Assembly (NCBI GenBank): GCA_965644295.1
Contig: CBFFRP010000236.1
Span: forward strand, 1 to 64,000
Origin: Paraphysomonas bandaiensis
Taxonomy: Eukaryota > Chrysophyceae
Direction: 5' to 3'
DNA length: 64,000 nucleotides
The position numbers and the translations under genes were made by a program. This document shows, in pieces, positions 1 through 12,242 of this stretch (within the stretch, counting starts at the first letter, position 1; each line of letters starts with the position of its first letter). Below the pieces are notes generated by a model. The model saw only the letters and a program-made list of their open reading frames with translations, did not search any database and was not told the origin of the DNA.

Positions 1-225
1 TCCCTTATACAGTTGTGATGAGTTATTATGATCAACTGTGTTAGACTGATGTGTTTGGTATTGAATATGAATGATGTTCATTCCATTGATCACGGAATCG
101 TAGGTAGACATATTTATATTATTGATAATAAGATGCAATTTCCTTACTCTTGAAATTGCTGGTAGATAGCATTGTAGTTGTAGACATATATTTGTTCATT
201 GTGATTTGATTATATTGTTATTATT

Positions 226-441
226 ATGGAGGAGGAGACTCTTGATAGCGCACAAGAGTCTACTAAATTCGAGTCAGTGAGAAGGACCCTCAGGCTTATG
301 CTTGGAGGGTTAGACCCTTCCATTGCCAATGCCAGTGAGGATCAAATCCGGGATATAGGCTTGGCATTTGGGTTGTCTGAGATCGAATCAGAGACGTTGG
401 TGTCTCAATGGTTCGTATGCAAGGTTGACACGAAGTATTGA
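226..441 (+). CDS. small hypothetical ORF
   Basis: An ATG-initiated 71-codon frame preceded by an AT-rich leader. The N-terminus is acidic (MEEET) and the rest is a plausible helical, charged sequence without a domain I recognise. There is no obvious in-frame splice donor before the stop. It lies close to the window edge and immediately upstream of an AT-rich repeat (copy at about 465-530), so it may be a short gene, a terminal exon or chance. I cannot assign a function. Confidence 0.25.
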   Translation: MEEETLDSAQESTKFESVRRTLRLMLGGLDPSIANASEDQIRDIGLAFGLSEIESETLVSQWFVCKVDTKY

Positions 442-865
442 GAACTTTCATTATATTGTGCATGACTAACTTTTTAATTGCAATAATTAATTTAACATCA
501 ATTAATTGCAATTGCTACGCAATCTGTTGACAGAATTATTAGCGATTAACCCTTTATACGGTGCAAAGCTAAGTTTGATAATATCGTAAGCATTAGTATT
601 AGTTAAACGTGAGCACATATTCTGAAAGCACAAAAACCTATCTACATTGTTCGGTAAAAGTGCTTATTTCTCTCTACCATATACTTCCATACTACGTGAT
701 AGAGAACAAGAAATACTACTCATCATCAACTTCATCAGACCACGAGGCTAATATTTTAGAACGATAACTATTTTATGCTAACAATATACAATAAACGACA
801 TGCTAACAGTCATTAAACTAACTGATGATCACTGAACTGAGTCTAGGCATGCAACCTGTCAACGA
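442..865. other. intergenic, no gene seen
   Basis: AT-rich spacer between the small ORF and the 3' end of the C2-FYVE gene. Bases about 465-530 carry, in reverse orientation, the AATTAATTGCAATT / TGCGTA-type repeat described elsewhere in the window. Nothing else is supportable. Confidence 0.5.
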
Positions 866-3234
866 TTACGATACAATGCATGCATCATCTGGGTCGTGGT
901 GGGCAGTTTCAGCAGCACTCATGTTGCTTTCTCCTACAGCAAAATTTAGAGCATACACACCAACAAAATCTGCATTGTGACTTATAATAAGAGAGTTGAA
1001 TGTGATCAATAGCTCTAGGTGAAGCAGTGTTACGGATAAAATCACTATTAAGTACCTGGTGGGTCTAAAATCTCATCCTGCTTCTGTCTCGCTTCAAAAC
1101 ATACATCACAGGCCTATATACACAATACTCAGAATACACATACACAACACGTTCTGCTTATATAACATATATAATTTACATTCAACAACAGCTAATCACA
1201 TGCAAAATTAAGAAATCTTACCCTGACAATGTCTCCTGACGAAATTGCGATCCTGTGATCCGAGCATACAGCACACACTACATTACCACATAATCTACAA
1301 TGGTGCTTCCGATGGGTCATTGTGAATTCCGTGTGACACCTGACGATACTCACACTTAGCGATAGCCATATTAAAAGCAGTACATTATATAGCACTGACT
1401 GTGACAAAATAACAGTCGATACAACACATGTGGATTCTACAATAATCCGAATACAGTTTGAAAGACTATACCGCGAACAGCTGTGTATCAGCTGAGAGTC
1501 TTGCCATTGTTCAGACTTCTCTGTCATTCCTTTGTGTAGCCGCTCCGCCTCTTTTCGAATTCTTTCATCTTCTTCAGCTTTTAGTCTACATGTTGTACAC
1601 GTGAGTCAGCACTCTTCAGTGTCCCGTCTAATATATATGCTACCGCAAATTTACTATCCCACGTTACAGATCATATACTCTATGCAACTAAATATACAAC
1701 TGTCTGACAAGCGTTTCCTTTTCATCACTCGTAATACTCTCTATATATATGATGCATAGCACAGACACCTGCGAATTTCATCTTGTTTGGCCTTCTCTCT
1801 GGCCTCATCTCTCAATTTAAGCTCTTCATACACCCACCACTGGTGAATATCCACACGAGCGATACGTACTGTTAGGATAGAAGTCGTGTGTGGACTATGA
1901 ATAGCTCCCCTAAACCCTTTACCTAGCAGGCGCTCTCTGAAAAAAACAATTAGGGAGTTGAATGTCCATTACAGTGAATGACAGAGTACAAAATAACACG
2001 GTACTTTATCATAAACCATACAGAACATATATAGTATATTCTCAACCGTACAAGCACCCACACTTTCTGATAATTCTAGCACGGCATACCTGTGGTGCAA
2101 CGGTATATTCAGTACAGGTGCCTCTGAATCATCAGTTTGAACTTTCAGCGACGCCAATGGTATCGCAACCTTGGCTAAAACATTTTCATCTAGTAAATTT
2201 TTATCCATCACTGTGAAGTATATATATCCTCCCATTCTGCTAAACTCTCTGGTCAGAGGGAAAATAAATGTGTCGTTTTCATCAAAAGTTGGATTGTGGT
2301 TGCGCTTGACGATTGCGGTATGTCGAATCTTATGGTCGACTTCAACACTGACATAAGCATTCACAGGACGTTCGACAAGTCTATTCAAGCGACTTTTCAA
2401 ATTCGTGCAGCTCAGTACAGTAACACTGACCACAGCGGGCATGTTAGGGGGTTTGGGACAAAGGTATGGGGGCTCCAAAACTTCACCACCGATATCGGTT
2501 GGAACTAGTGTCGGCCGTTTCTGCGCTGTATTCGGTGATTGTGTGTCATTGTTCTGAGAAGGAAGCTTACGTCCAACATACTTTCCAAAGTACCAGTTCT
2601 TTTCCTGCTTCTCTTTCTGTCGCTCTGATGAAGCGCTGTCCGAAACTGGCATTGTAGTCGTTGTTGGGGTAACATTACCGCTTCCATTATTTATACTTTC
2701 CGACGTATCTTCATCAACATCCGTATCGTCATCAGAATCCTTCTCATACGCCGAAACTTTCCTATCAGTTGAAGTTGGATCAGTTGCTTCAGATGTTACT
2801 GGCGGAGGCAAAGCTCGAGCGACAGTATCATCTTTCATAAAATCAGATTCTGAAACATTTTTTGCAATCACAATATGAGTTAATATCCCACATTGCCATT
2901 CTAATGCAAATCCAATTGATACAGATATAAATCCTACTTTACCAGTTAACATGAACCGCACTTGACACTCATTTCTCATTTGTTTCATATTACTGATTGG
3001 TTTTTTTAATAATCCATTTGATGACATTTTTTGTTGTGCTTCATTTAATTTCTCTAAACAATTATGCATCCCACTAACTCCTCGTCCACTATTTAATTGA
3101 TCTTGTAATCTACAGTCAGGTGAGAGAAGATCCTCAATAGCAGTCAAATCATTGGATATGAACTGTTCCCAGAAGGTATGTGTCGCATCTGTTATAGAGA
3201 CTGTATTAGGAGAAGTGGAATGGAATTCTGTCAT
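866..3234 (-). CDS. NTF2-like / C2 / FYVE-domain protein (6 exons)
   Basis: Predicted phosphoinositide-binding membrane adaptor. Exons (minus strand) 3234-2090, 1936-1769, 1585-1472, 1339-1222, 1113-1056 and 933-866 sum to 1671 nt, giving 556 aa. All introns are GT-AG, 108 to 183 nt. Residues about 15-125 look like an NTF2/SnoaL-type fold (WEQF start, alternating strands). An acidic Ser/Thr-rich linker follows. Residues about 265-385 are a C2 domain (VSVTVLSCTNL, then NAYVSV and NHNPTFDE). A charged helix leads to the C-terminal FYVE finger, which has the RKHHCRLCG signature and four Cys pairs (CSRC, CRLC, CAVC, CDVC) spread over four exons. The canonical WxxD of FYVE is loosely kept as WQD. 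FYVE domains bind PI3P on endosomes, so an endosomal role is inferred. The exact start is supported by the first ATG of the long first exon. The arrangement NTF2-like + C2 + FYVE is unusual. Confidence 0.8.
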
Positions 3235-3853
3235 TGTTTAATGAGGTTATATATCTGGATATGGGGGGGTTAAGAGACTGATATGACCGCTGAGTATGTA
3301 TGTATATATATGCGTGTAGATATCACTGCTGGCTGTACTGCTATGCTTTGTACCTGGTCATATACCGCCCTATATATAGCAGTACCAGAAGTACGATATA
3401 TAGTATGATAAAACTGACGTATGAGTACGATGGTACGATAGAAGTTAAGTACACAAGTACGTACCGAAGTTTGTTGTCCATAGTAATTTTAGTAGGAATT
3501 CATGCATATCAAAATAGGGAATATATTGCCAAAATTCACTTAAAAAGCAGAAATTTTAAGACAAAATTACAAATTTACAATCAGAATTCACTGAATTCTC
3601 AAAATAAATTTCCGCAACCCATTCACGCACTAGTACAAGTAGAAGATGTACGTATGTGTATGTATGTATGTATGTATGTACGTCTATATAGTAAGTACAT
3701 CACATGCCTCATCTCTCATATATATACAGTATGAACTCTCCTCTCTATCATATACATCTAACTCATGCCTAAATATTCATCAATCATATCCCTGACATCC
3801 TATTCATTCCTCTGAATATCCTCTGCTCTCTTTCATCTGATTTAACCGCCTCT
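3235..3853. other. intergenic between divergent genes
   Basis: Shared upstream region of the C2-FYVE gene (-) and the U-box/Sel1 gene (+). It is rich in TATATA and TATG microsatellite stretches (for example about 3654-3680). No coding or RNA gene is recognisable; it presumably contains both promoters. Confidence 0.5.
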
Positions 3854-5816
3854 ATGAACAGATATCCGCCCTCCTTCTCATGCTCTATTACAGGGATGGT
3901 AATGACCGATCCTGTTGTATTAGGGACCACAGGAGTATCATATGAACGATCAGCGATTGAGTATTGGTTGTCTCTTCATCAAACAAACCCCTGTACAGGG
4001 GCTCTATTGAATGATAACGAGCGTGTGTTGATTCCTAATAGAGCTCTGAAGGATACGATCGCATGTTACTGTTCGGATATACAGAGAGATATTCCGACGA
4101 TAGAGGTGAGTGATATAATTTTGTTGATGTGTAGTGATCGTGTATTAGACTCTTATATCTGCTAGCTGTAAGTTAGAAGAAAAGAATGATGAATTGACAT
4201 CGCAACTCTTTGAACTATGCCGCTGTGGCAGACTGGAGGCATGGGACGAATTGAATGAGTTGTCGTTAGGAGGAAACTTCACAGCTAAGGCCTTTGTAAG
4301 CGTAATGTTACATACTAGCGATACAACTGTGGTTCCTCGGGACTCAGCAACCGCCGCCGGTCTTGCGTCTGAGGTGTGCTTGTGGGTAGAGCAAGCTCGA
4401 TACAGGCTTAATAATTTCCACTTACGCGCTGCGTATGGACTTTTTTATCTGCACGGCGTGGGCATTATGGCCAACGAGGAAGAGGCAGTGATGCACTTTA
4501 GGATAGCTGCCGAGGAGGGAAGTTCTGTTGCAAGGTGTGCGTTGGGCTGGTGTTGTCTAACTGGGAAGGGCACTGCTAGAGACCCTTCTGAAGCAGCTCG
4601 GCATTTCTCTTTGGCAATTAACTGTAGCCCAGGTGCACAGCATGGACTTGGGCTGTGTTACCTTGAAGGTTTAGGTGTGGATAAAGATTGCCGGGAGGCG
4701 ACGAGGCTGCTACGACTTGCAGTAGATCAAGGATATGCTCCTGCCCAGTGTGCCCTAGGTGGATGCTATGAGGGAGGGAGAGGGGTGGAGACCAATACTG
4801 TGCAGGCTGTAGAGCTGTACAGGAAAGCTGCGGGACAAGGAGAACCAGTAGCACTCTCTCATTTACATAGGATGGGGGTAAGTGACGGCAAGGTTTCTGA
4901 GGAGGAGGTAGCAAAGCTCTACTGGGCATGTCGGTGCGGAAAATTAGAATCATGGAACCGACTCGAGCAGCATGCATTTTCTGGACACCCCACTGCCCAA
5001 GGCTATGCCAGCATAGTGCTTTGCTTAAGTGACATTGCATCCATTCCTAAAAACCTTCGTAAATCGAATTTTTTGGCCTCCAAGGTTGTAAGATGGGCGC
5101 AAGGCACAGCAGATAGAGACCACAGCAGTCATATTCTTTTCTGTTTGGGCTACTTTAGTTTCGAAGGAATAGGAAATCCTCGTGATGATAAAGAGGCTGT
5201 GCGTTATTTTAAGATGGCATCAGATCGAGGTAATGCTGCCGCTCAGTGCTCGTTGGGGTTCTGTTATATTATGGGTCGGGGGGTGGAGCAGGATGACAAT
5301 GAAGCGGTGAAGTTCAATATGCTAGCAGCAGAGCAAGGGTTCCCGGCTGCGCAGCACAACCTTGGGTGGTGCTATGATGCTGGGCGCGGAAAGCCACAAG
5401 ATCACTGCCAAGCTGCGAATTATTACCGAATGGCGGCTCTGCAGGGGTATGCGCGGTCCGTATGCAGTCTGGGTGTCTTCTACGAGTATGGCACAGGAGT
5501 GAGTCGGGATATGCAGCTAGCAGTTGAATATTATAAAGAGGCGGTAGAGCAGGGATATGCTGGTGGCCAAACCCATTTAGGATTGTGCTATGAAAACGCG
5601 AAGGGTGTGCCTCAGAATCAGGCTGAAGCTATTCGTCTCTACAGGTTGGCCTCAGAGCAGGGTGAGGAAGCGGCTTCATTCAACCTGGGATTATGTTATG
5701 AGCACGGCAAGGGCGTCGATAGAAGTATCTCCCTGGCCATACGATACTACCGACTCTCCGCTGATAAGGGGCTTGCCAAGGCGAGACAAAAGTTGATGTC
5801 TTTGGGGGAATCATGA
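3854..5816 (+). CDS. U-box protein with C-terminal Sel1-like repeats (2 exons)
   Basis: Likely E3 ubiquitin ligase or adaptor. Exon 1 (3854-4105) encodes a U-box: CSITGMVMTDPVV, YERSAIEYWL, NPCTG and LIPNRALKDTI match the U-box fold that recruits E2 enzymes without zinc. The strong donor GAG|GTGAGT ends it. The phase-0 acceptor I prefer is at 4171-4172 (TAAG), giving exon 2 at 4173-5816 and 631 aa; the acceptor choice is the uncertain part. Exon 2 begins with a short charged helix and then carries roughly a dozen Sel1-type TPR-like repeats (repeated A..LG.CY..G.GV and A..YY..AA.QG patterns) in two blocks separated near codon 240. Sel1 repeats mediate protein-protein contacts, so substrate binding by the repeats and ubiquitin transfer by the U-box is the simplest inference. 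The stop is TGA. Confidence 0.85.
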
Positions 5817-6945
5817 CTCATGTGTCGATAAAAGTTGCAGTAGTTGCCGAGAAGCTTGAATAGAGTATTGTGTACACATGATCCACCGACACTTTTAGCA
5901 TCTACTTTGTACATGCATACATTCGATGTAGCCTATATTATATTTGGTATAATTATAGTGGCACCTTGTGCTAGAGTATATAGATTAGTTCCATATTATG
6001 AGCTATTTTCGCAATATTGATGAGTTGAAAGAGATACCATCCTCAGGAATTGTGATTTTGATTAAATCCGTGCCTCAGTATGATTAATTTTCTATTGTTT
6101 CTGAAGTCTTATATCTTACAACAGAGCACCTTGCAGAAAGTACTTTATGCAGAGGGTAGGTGTATTGTGTATTACGATATTGTTGTTTGATTTTTGAGGT
6201 TCAATCAATAGTATTGACTCAACAACGCTGATATACGATATACTCCTACTCTGCTAACTACTCTATGTACTATGACATGAAAAAATAGTGCTTTATTGAT
6301 AATATGAAGAATAACTAGTTATTCACATTGTAACTAATTTTGATATGAATGTAAGTGATGTGTCAAGGCCATTACTCCTAGAGTCAACCTATTATTCCAT
6401 GCAGTGTCCTAAATATTCTGGATACGCTTCGGTTGCACCATTCTACGTCAACATATTCTACTCTGCTAGCTGCTTCAACGAATCAAGCAACTACTGTTGC
6501 CAGAAGTTGCTAAAAGTTGAGTTTTAAAAGACGGAGTACTGACTTATTAGTTATCTTAGAGGAAGGAATAATATTATGATGTCATGACAATGTGATTGTT
6601 GCTACAATCATTATCAGAATATTCTCTAGATATCGTAATTTTATACTATATTATATATTATTAGTTTGTTGTTGTATTTATATTTTTATTCTTTTAGTAT
6701 ATTTAATACTTATTCTCCTTCTGTTGTAGATGTCCATCACATTATAGATGGACAAGATAAATATACAGGTGTAGAATTATGTACTCTCTACCTTTTCAAT
6801 ACTTTTTGTGAACTGTTGAATAATTAAATAATCACAGAATCGCAATACTACTGTCAATAACACGTTAGAATAAGTGCATATAAACAGTTGGGTGCTCTGG
6901 ATAGCAGGTGTATGACAAATATTATGTTGTACCCCATCTCTTGTT
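5817..6945. other. gene-free AT-rich spacer
   Basis: About 1.1 kb downstream of the Sel1 gene with only short chance frames. No conserved motif, RNA gene or repeat match to other parts of the window was seen. Confidence 0.5.
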
Positions 6946-7445
6946 TACTTGTCTACTACTCTTCCTCTCACCGAAGATGATAATTTGTCCCTCAACGAAG
7001 TCGGACTCGCAACTTTTCGTGGTGTTCTGGGGGACAAGTACCGGAGAGATCCTCTCTGGGAAACTAACATGAGCCGTAAACATAGTCAGCAAATATTCTT
7101 CTGCCCACTCATAGCCGAATACTTGTGTGGTCCAAGGGATACCAACAATAAGTGTCACTTGTGTAGACGTCATTGGGCCCTGCTGAAGAATAAACAGACA
7201 TCAGGGAATGGACCCACCTCAAGGGCATCCGGGACACAGGGCCCACCTGAAGGGTTACCGGGGTATTGGGCTACCTGCTGAAGTAAAGCATCCGGGATGT
7301 TCACCTTAAGAACTCAGAGTGGAAGTGGTCGCACCTTGGTGCTTGCGGTGACGCACAAGCAGCTTCCGTAGCGTTAAATAGTAGGATAAAAAAAGTGTGT
7401 ACTGATTAGTTAGAGAATGAGCGACTTCCAACATACTCTCAATAA
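6946..7445 (+). repeat. dispersed repeat family R1, copy A
   Basis: About 500 bases that match the reverse complement of 49937-50532 over most of their length, with substitutions and small indels. The first ~330 bases hold an open frame (from about 6949) with cysteine-bearing stretches FFCPLIAEYLCG and CHLCRR. Copy B retains these segments but with a 1-base shift upstream and 2-base indels downstream, so neither copy is an intact gene. The 3' part contains the R1 core (GCACCTTGGTGCTTGCGGTGAC, about 7330-7387, ending in TAAATAGTAGGATA) that also occurs at about 23540 and 31583. Probably a decayed mobile element of unknown class. Confidence 0.6.
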
Positions 7446-7473
7446 GGGATAAACGTATAAAGCCAGAGTATCT

Positions 7474-7620
7474 AGAACAAGGCTGCGTAACAATTAATTG
7501 CAATTTAATTGCAAATGTTTTTTTTCAATTAAATTGCAATTATTAGTTATAGCTCGCGCAATTATAATTGTAATTATTGCAATTAATTGCAATTTAATTG
7601 TGCCAATTATTGTCTATAAT
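7474..7620. repeat. AT-rich palindromic repeat (AATTAATTGCAATT type)
   Basis: Begins with GGCTGCGTAACAATTAATTG and continues as alternating, self-complementary AATTGCAATT/CAATTAAATTG motifs. The TGCGTA-RCAATTAATTG start recurs near 32200, 51466 and, reversed, near 511. Self-complementary runs could form hairpins. Likely a short non-autonomous element or its end. Confidence 0.5.
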
Positions 7621-8675
7621 TAACTTAGTTACGCATTGCAAACTCGTATAGCATCTTCAACCGTATGATGATATAATTGACAAAGTATGACATTTACGAT
7701 GGTCAAATCTCTACATATCCATGCTTTCGTATGCAAAAACAGTAAAAAGCCCTGATAATCCATGTGTCCATACCGCTGCACATCCAGTTCGTAGTGAACT
7801 TCAACCCTACAGTGTCCTGTAAAGCATCCACGATCGGAAGGACATGATTGCCACACTACATATAGATATATATCTTCAACTAGAGGGGTATTGAGCATTA
7901 AATATACACTATGGATCGAGCTGAACTAAGTTTTGTAGCTCAAAATCAAGAGGAAAGAAACATAATCGACCGCTCAAAAAAACAGTACCTTTCTTAATGT
8001 AAAGAAAACGTTATAATGAGAGGCCAACCTTCCCACTATTGTAATAGCCATATTGTAATAGCCATTAGGGGCAATAAATGGCCATCGTGTAATGTGCCCT
8101 GATCTAGAATGTGTAATGCAGCTATTTGTAGTTTGCTGTAGGAAGAAATAAGTGTTCCCTGATAAACATAGCAGGGCTAGGAAACAATATATTGAATTGC
8201 AATACATTGTACAATATATTGCAATATATTGTAAAATATATTGATGTTTAACATAGATAAAAGAAATAAAAGAAATAAAAAATCGAATTATTGTACCATA
8301 GGTTAACTCAAAAAAGTAAATTCACAAAATTTCTATATTAGCGACATCCAATGTACCCCTACAATAGAAAGGTACTTAGGGCATCAATGTCCAGGCACGT
8401 ATATTTTCGATACAGTGGTTGACGAAAACGAAGTGTGCATTCTACAGCTAGGGAATGTAGCCTTTTGCAACTACCAGTATGGAAGAAAACGAATAGCAAA
8501 TGTACTGATTCTTATGTATAGTGCATAGTATAAATACCTAAAACCAGTCCACTTCACAAAAAACGCACCAGCATAAAACAGTATATCCAAAATAATATAT
8601 GGAATGGAAAGTGTAAAAAAACGATGAAAGCAAAATTTTATACAGTCCACACACAACCTGTCTGCAGGTGTATGA
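7621..8675. other. gene-poor region with AT palindromes
   Basis: No supportable gene. A 90-codon minus-strand frame at 7629-7898 has no recognisable domain. Bases about 8190-8250 are short ATATTGCAATATATTG inverted repeats; a similar TGCAATACATTGTA stretch followed by AAAGAAATAAA occurs near 50920-50990, which suggests another degenerate repeat. Confidence 0.4.
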
Positions 8676-11600
8676 CTAACACTGGGAGACTAACTGGTTT
8701 AGAAGCTGTTGTTCTGCTACATCAAGAGAGTTTAGGCATTCCATAAGCATTCCTAGAGAAAAGTTAGCACATAGTACTGCGCAACTGTATCCACTTACCC
8801 TTCGGCTGCTGCTCTGCAAGAGACACAATAAGGCCAATCCTTGTCTTAACACTAACACCACACACTGGGTCTCTTTTCCATGGGAAGAAAACCATGTCAT
8901 TCGGGATATAAACGTGGCTCCCTTTCGCGCCAAGATTAGAATCCATGATATCAGATAGGTACATTTCGGCAGGAGCAAAAGGGGAGTTCTCATCGCATCC
9001 AGATATGTCAAAAGGATCGTAATCGCCGTCCAAGTCGTCATCACTACATCCAGAGTCATAGTCACTTCCCTCACAGCTAAAGTCCTCAGCACTATCGTCA
9101 TCACACAACTAAACAACATGATCAGCACCCATTTTATTCATTGCAACTAAATTAAAGTATTCACAGTCATGAAACCGTTCGCATGAATATAACTGCTGGA
9201 TGTACAATAGATACCTGTGCTGACGCCGAAGGGTCATTCAATAGTAAAGTCTGGAGGGTAGAGAGGAGCACCTTCAAAGTTCTTATGAGAAAGCCGGACG
9301 AACTTCCCTGCTGGCTGTACAGACGAGTGGCTTCAACTAAACCTGCAGTGCTCACGGCTAAACTATATGGGGACTCTAACTTCGGGTGTAGGCAATACCA
9401 TGCTTCAAAGAAATATTGCAGAGCTGTTTGTTGCGGCGACACTCTAACAGAATTCAATGCTCGCCCTACTAACACAGGGTTTCGACAGAATATATGCACA
9501 AGACCCATTATCACTATATTTCTGTGGTTATTACCACGACCAGTATTTAGGACAATATCTAAGGCACACTGAAGTAGTTTATGCAGAGTTTCTTCGCTGG
9601 TAAAATCTTTCAGTCGCGTGGCAATCTGGCACATCGTTCCCATTGCAGCAGAGTACATGTACTCATTGAACGACGCAAATATCTGTTGTACGCATTGAAG
9701 AGACACAGCGGACAACGACCTCTTCAGTTCCTCAGGGGCATTATTGAGGTTCAAAGTAGTAGTGCTCAAGAGACACAAAAGTGAAAACAGCGTGTCACCT
9801 ATATCTACGCATCCATCGCTTCGTACATACGTAGACATCACACCAACGATTGCCCGTAATGAGGGTACGACAAGTACATCGTTGGAGGAGTTCTCATCAT
9901 CATTTCTCCTTGCTGCGGCATCTACTAGAAGTTTGATAGCCATATCGCAAATAGACTTACTTCCCGACTCGCCGCTAGTTACCGAGTCAATGAGGTGTTC
10001 TAAAGGCGCCATGTAGTGTTCACAAAACACCGATAATTCTTCCTTACGACTCAAGCAATACTGCACAAGGTAAAGCATCATTTCTCGCGCAACTTCGAGT
10101 GCAAATGGGTCGTAGCAATAGTTCGACCAAACTGCAAGACCAACTTGCACTAAACTCGACACAGACTCATTGGACATGTATCGCGGCGCAGAAGACGAAT
10201 CATGCCTTTCGTCAGTTGCAGTATTCGCAACTCGAAGGAATACTGATACTGACTCTAAAGGAATATGAATTGTGGCATCGGTACAGTCGGTACACATACT
10301 TATACAACCTTGAATACACCGATCCAGTCCCTGCAAACCGTTCATAACTTGAACGGAACCAAAATGTTTTGCTGCTGCATTTAAGAGTTCTCCCAGAGCT
10401 CGACAATGCTCCAGACGGGCTGCGTGAGACTCCTGCTTGTAATTAGGGCTGACCAACTCCACTGTCGTCAGAATGAGGTGTGAAAGATCCACGTGAGGAG
10501 CCAGAAGGCACGCATAGGCAGTTACTGTTCGTGACACAGCACACCGAACGACACTAAACAGAGCATTTTGCTCTTCCGTACGGCCTGTAATCGGAGGTAC
10601 CACATTGAAGGTATCCGTGAGAACACGTAGCACTTCAACCACCCGACTGATATCATAATCTGTAATTTTCGACTTACTGACAGAAGAACGGGCCGAATCC
10701 ACAGCCCTCTGACTTCTGACGTGACGCTTTAAAAACGGGCGACTAATCGATATGAAGGCAAGGAGAACTGCCTCAAACCAGGTGGCCATTTCAAAGGACA
10801 CTTCCATCTTCTGGAAGCCCTGCAGCCCGACCTTTAGCTCTCGCTCTACCGTGTTCAAAAGAGAATCAAACACCGTCCTTGGAGACGATCCGTATACCTC
10901 AATTAAGAACAATCTGCCAGCGTGTCGCATGCTAAGCTCATAAGAGTCGTCTTGTTCGGAAGCTATGAACTCGTTGCCACTCGAGACAATCTGATTCAGT
11001 TGCTCAGGTGTAAGTCGAAAGTACTGCATTAGTACAAGTATAAGCTGAGACATGTCATCAGTGTTAAGCTTTCCAATCTTGCTTTGCTGGGTCGGAACAT
11101 TAAAGCAAGCCTTCAGCATTTCGAAGAGATGAATGACCAGAACATCAACTCCTAAACGGTCTCCGTCGTGTGCAATCTGGGACCAGTCAACACCACTGAG
11201 AGCCTCCGCTTCTTCATCTCCACGTAATCGTACTAAAACATGTAGAAACCTCCATGCAGAATGCATAGCTGATTGTACTGCTGAAGAATTCGCTCCACAC
11301 ATCAGCGGAAAAGTCTCCACAACCACACCGATAAATCGTGCGATTTCCACTAGTACCCCCAGACTAGTCATGATATCTTCTACTTCTACACAGGCAATAC
11401 TCCACAAACACACTGTGCTGAGCCATGACTCAAACACCCCCGTCACAGCATTGTCCACATCTGCAGTGAAGTCGTCTGCTAACTTGCAGTCTCTTACCTT
11501 GGTGGCCACCACACGGTACACCTTCCCAATACACCGGAGGAGCTCTACTTCCGAGCGATCTGCACTTTCAGCAATATACCGAAGTCGAGAATGCAGGCTA

Positions 11601-12242
11601 GTAAGAACATTTATCTGATCCATGAAAGAAGTATCCTCCACAATCTCGCATACACAGCGGCAGGCAAGGTGTATAGCATTTGTGTCTTCTGAACTCAGTG
11701 CAGAATACAATTTCGACATAATGCTCTCTTTTTCTTCACTACTACCATTGGAAAACAAGTATGCTAGTAGTAGGGTCTGTGAAACATTCATTTACATTAA
11801 AGGATATAACTAGAGCTTGACAGTACATAATACTCACCCCACACCCCAACAACAGCTGCTCCCCCCCTCCGAGGACACTGAACGCAAGCTCACGAAGATA
11901 GGCTCTATTTTGCACAGAAAATGATTGAAGTCTCCGTTGTACTTGCTGATTAATTAAAACTAAACTAAACTACAAGAAAAAGTATTAATATAATATATAT
12001 TATACTGTGTTACCATACCTGCCGCAGATGAAGAGGATACTGTGCATTCGACGACAGCTCACAGAGAGAGATCACGAACTCTGATATGTATATGCGAGAT
12101 ATGTGAGATGATTTGAGATGATGTGGTTTAAAAGATTCATACCATTATTACAAAGTGATTGTTGGATGTATTCTTCAGCTGTATGTCGTGTTTCTATACA
12201 AGGATTCAGAGATCTCTGTAGCACCTCAATTAGGGCTTCCAT
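8676..12242 (-). CDS. IPO9-like: importin-9-like karyopherin-beta (6 exons)
   Basis: Nuclear import receptor. Exons (minus) 12242-12143, 12080-12019, 11969-11838, 11776-9215, 9108-8799 and 8752-8676 sum to 3243 nt, giving 1080 aa, a normal length for the family. The N-terminus (MEALIEVLQRSLNP, then ETRHTAEEYI) has the typical importin-beta start, and an in-frame TGA sits just upstream of this ATG. Internal residues read LVLMQYFRLTPEQLNQI followed by an acidic stretch (ASEQDDSYELSMR), which corresponds to the importin-9 segment just before its acidic loop. An acidic patch at about residues 953-990 followed by a short helical C-terminus also fits importin-9/Kap114. That receptor is known to carry histones H2A-H2B and other basic cargo. 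HEAT-type helices run throughout. The third exon ends in GGG|GTGAGT after a run of seven G. Confidence 0.75.

Noticed and set aside
9183-11813. Plus-strand reading frames opposite the importin gene
   Set aside because: They are antisense shadows of a long, well-supported exon.
11838-11969. Frameshift in the G7 run of importin exon 3
   Set aside because: On recount the run has seven G, which keeps the frame into GEQLLLG and the GTGAGT donor.
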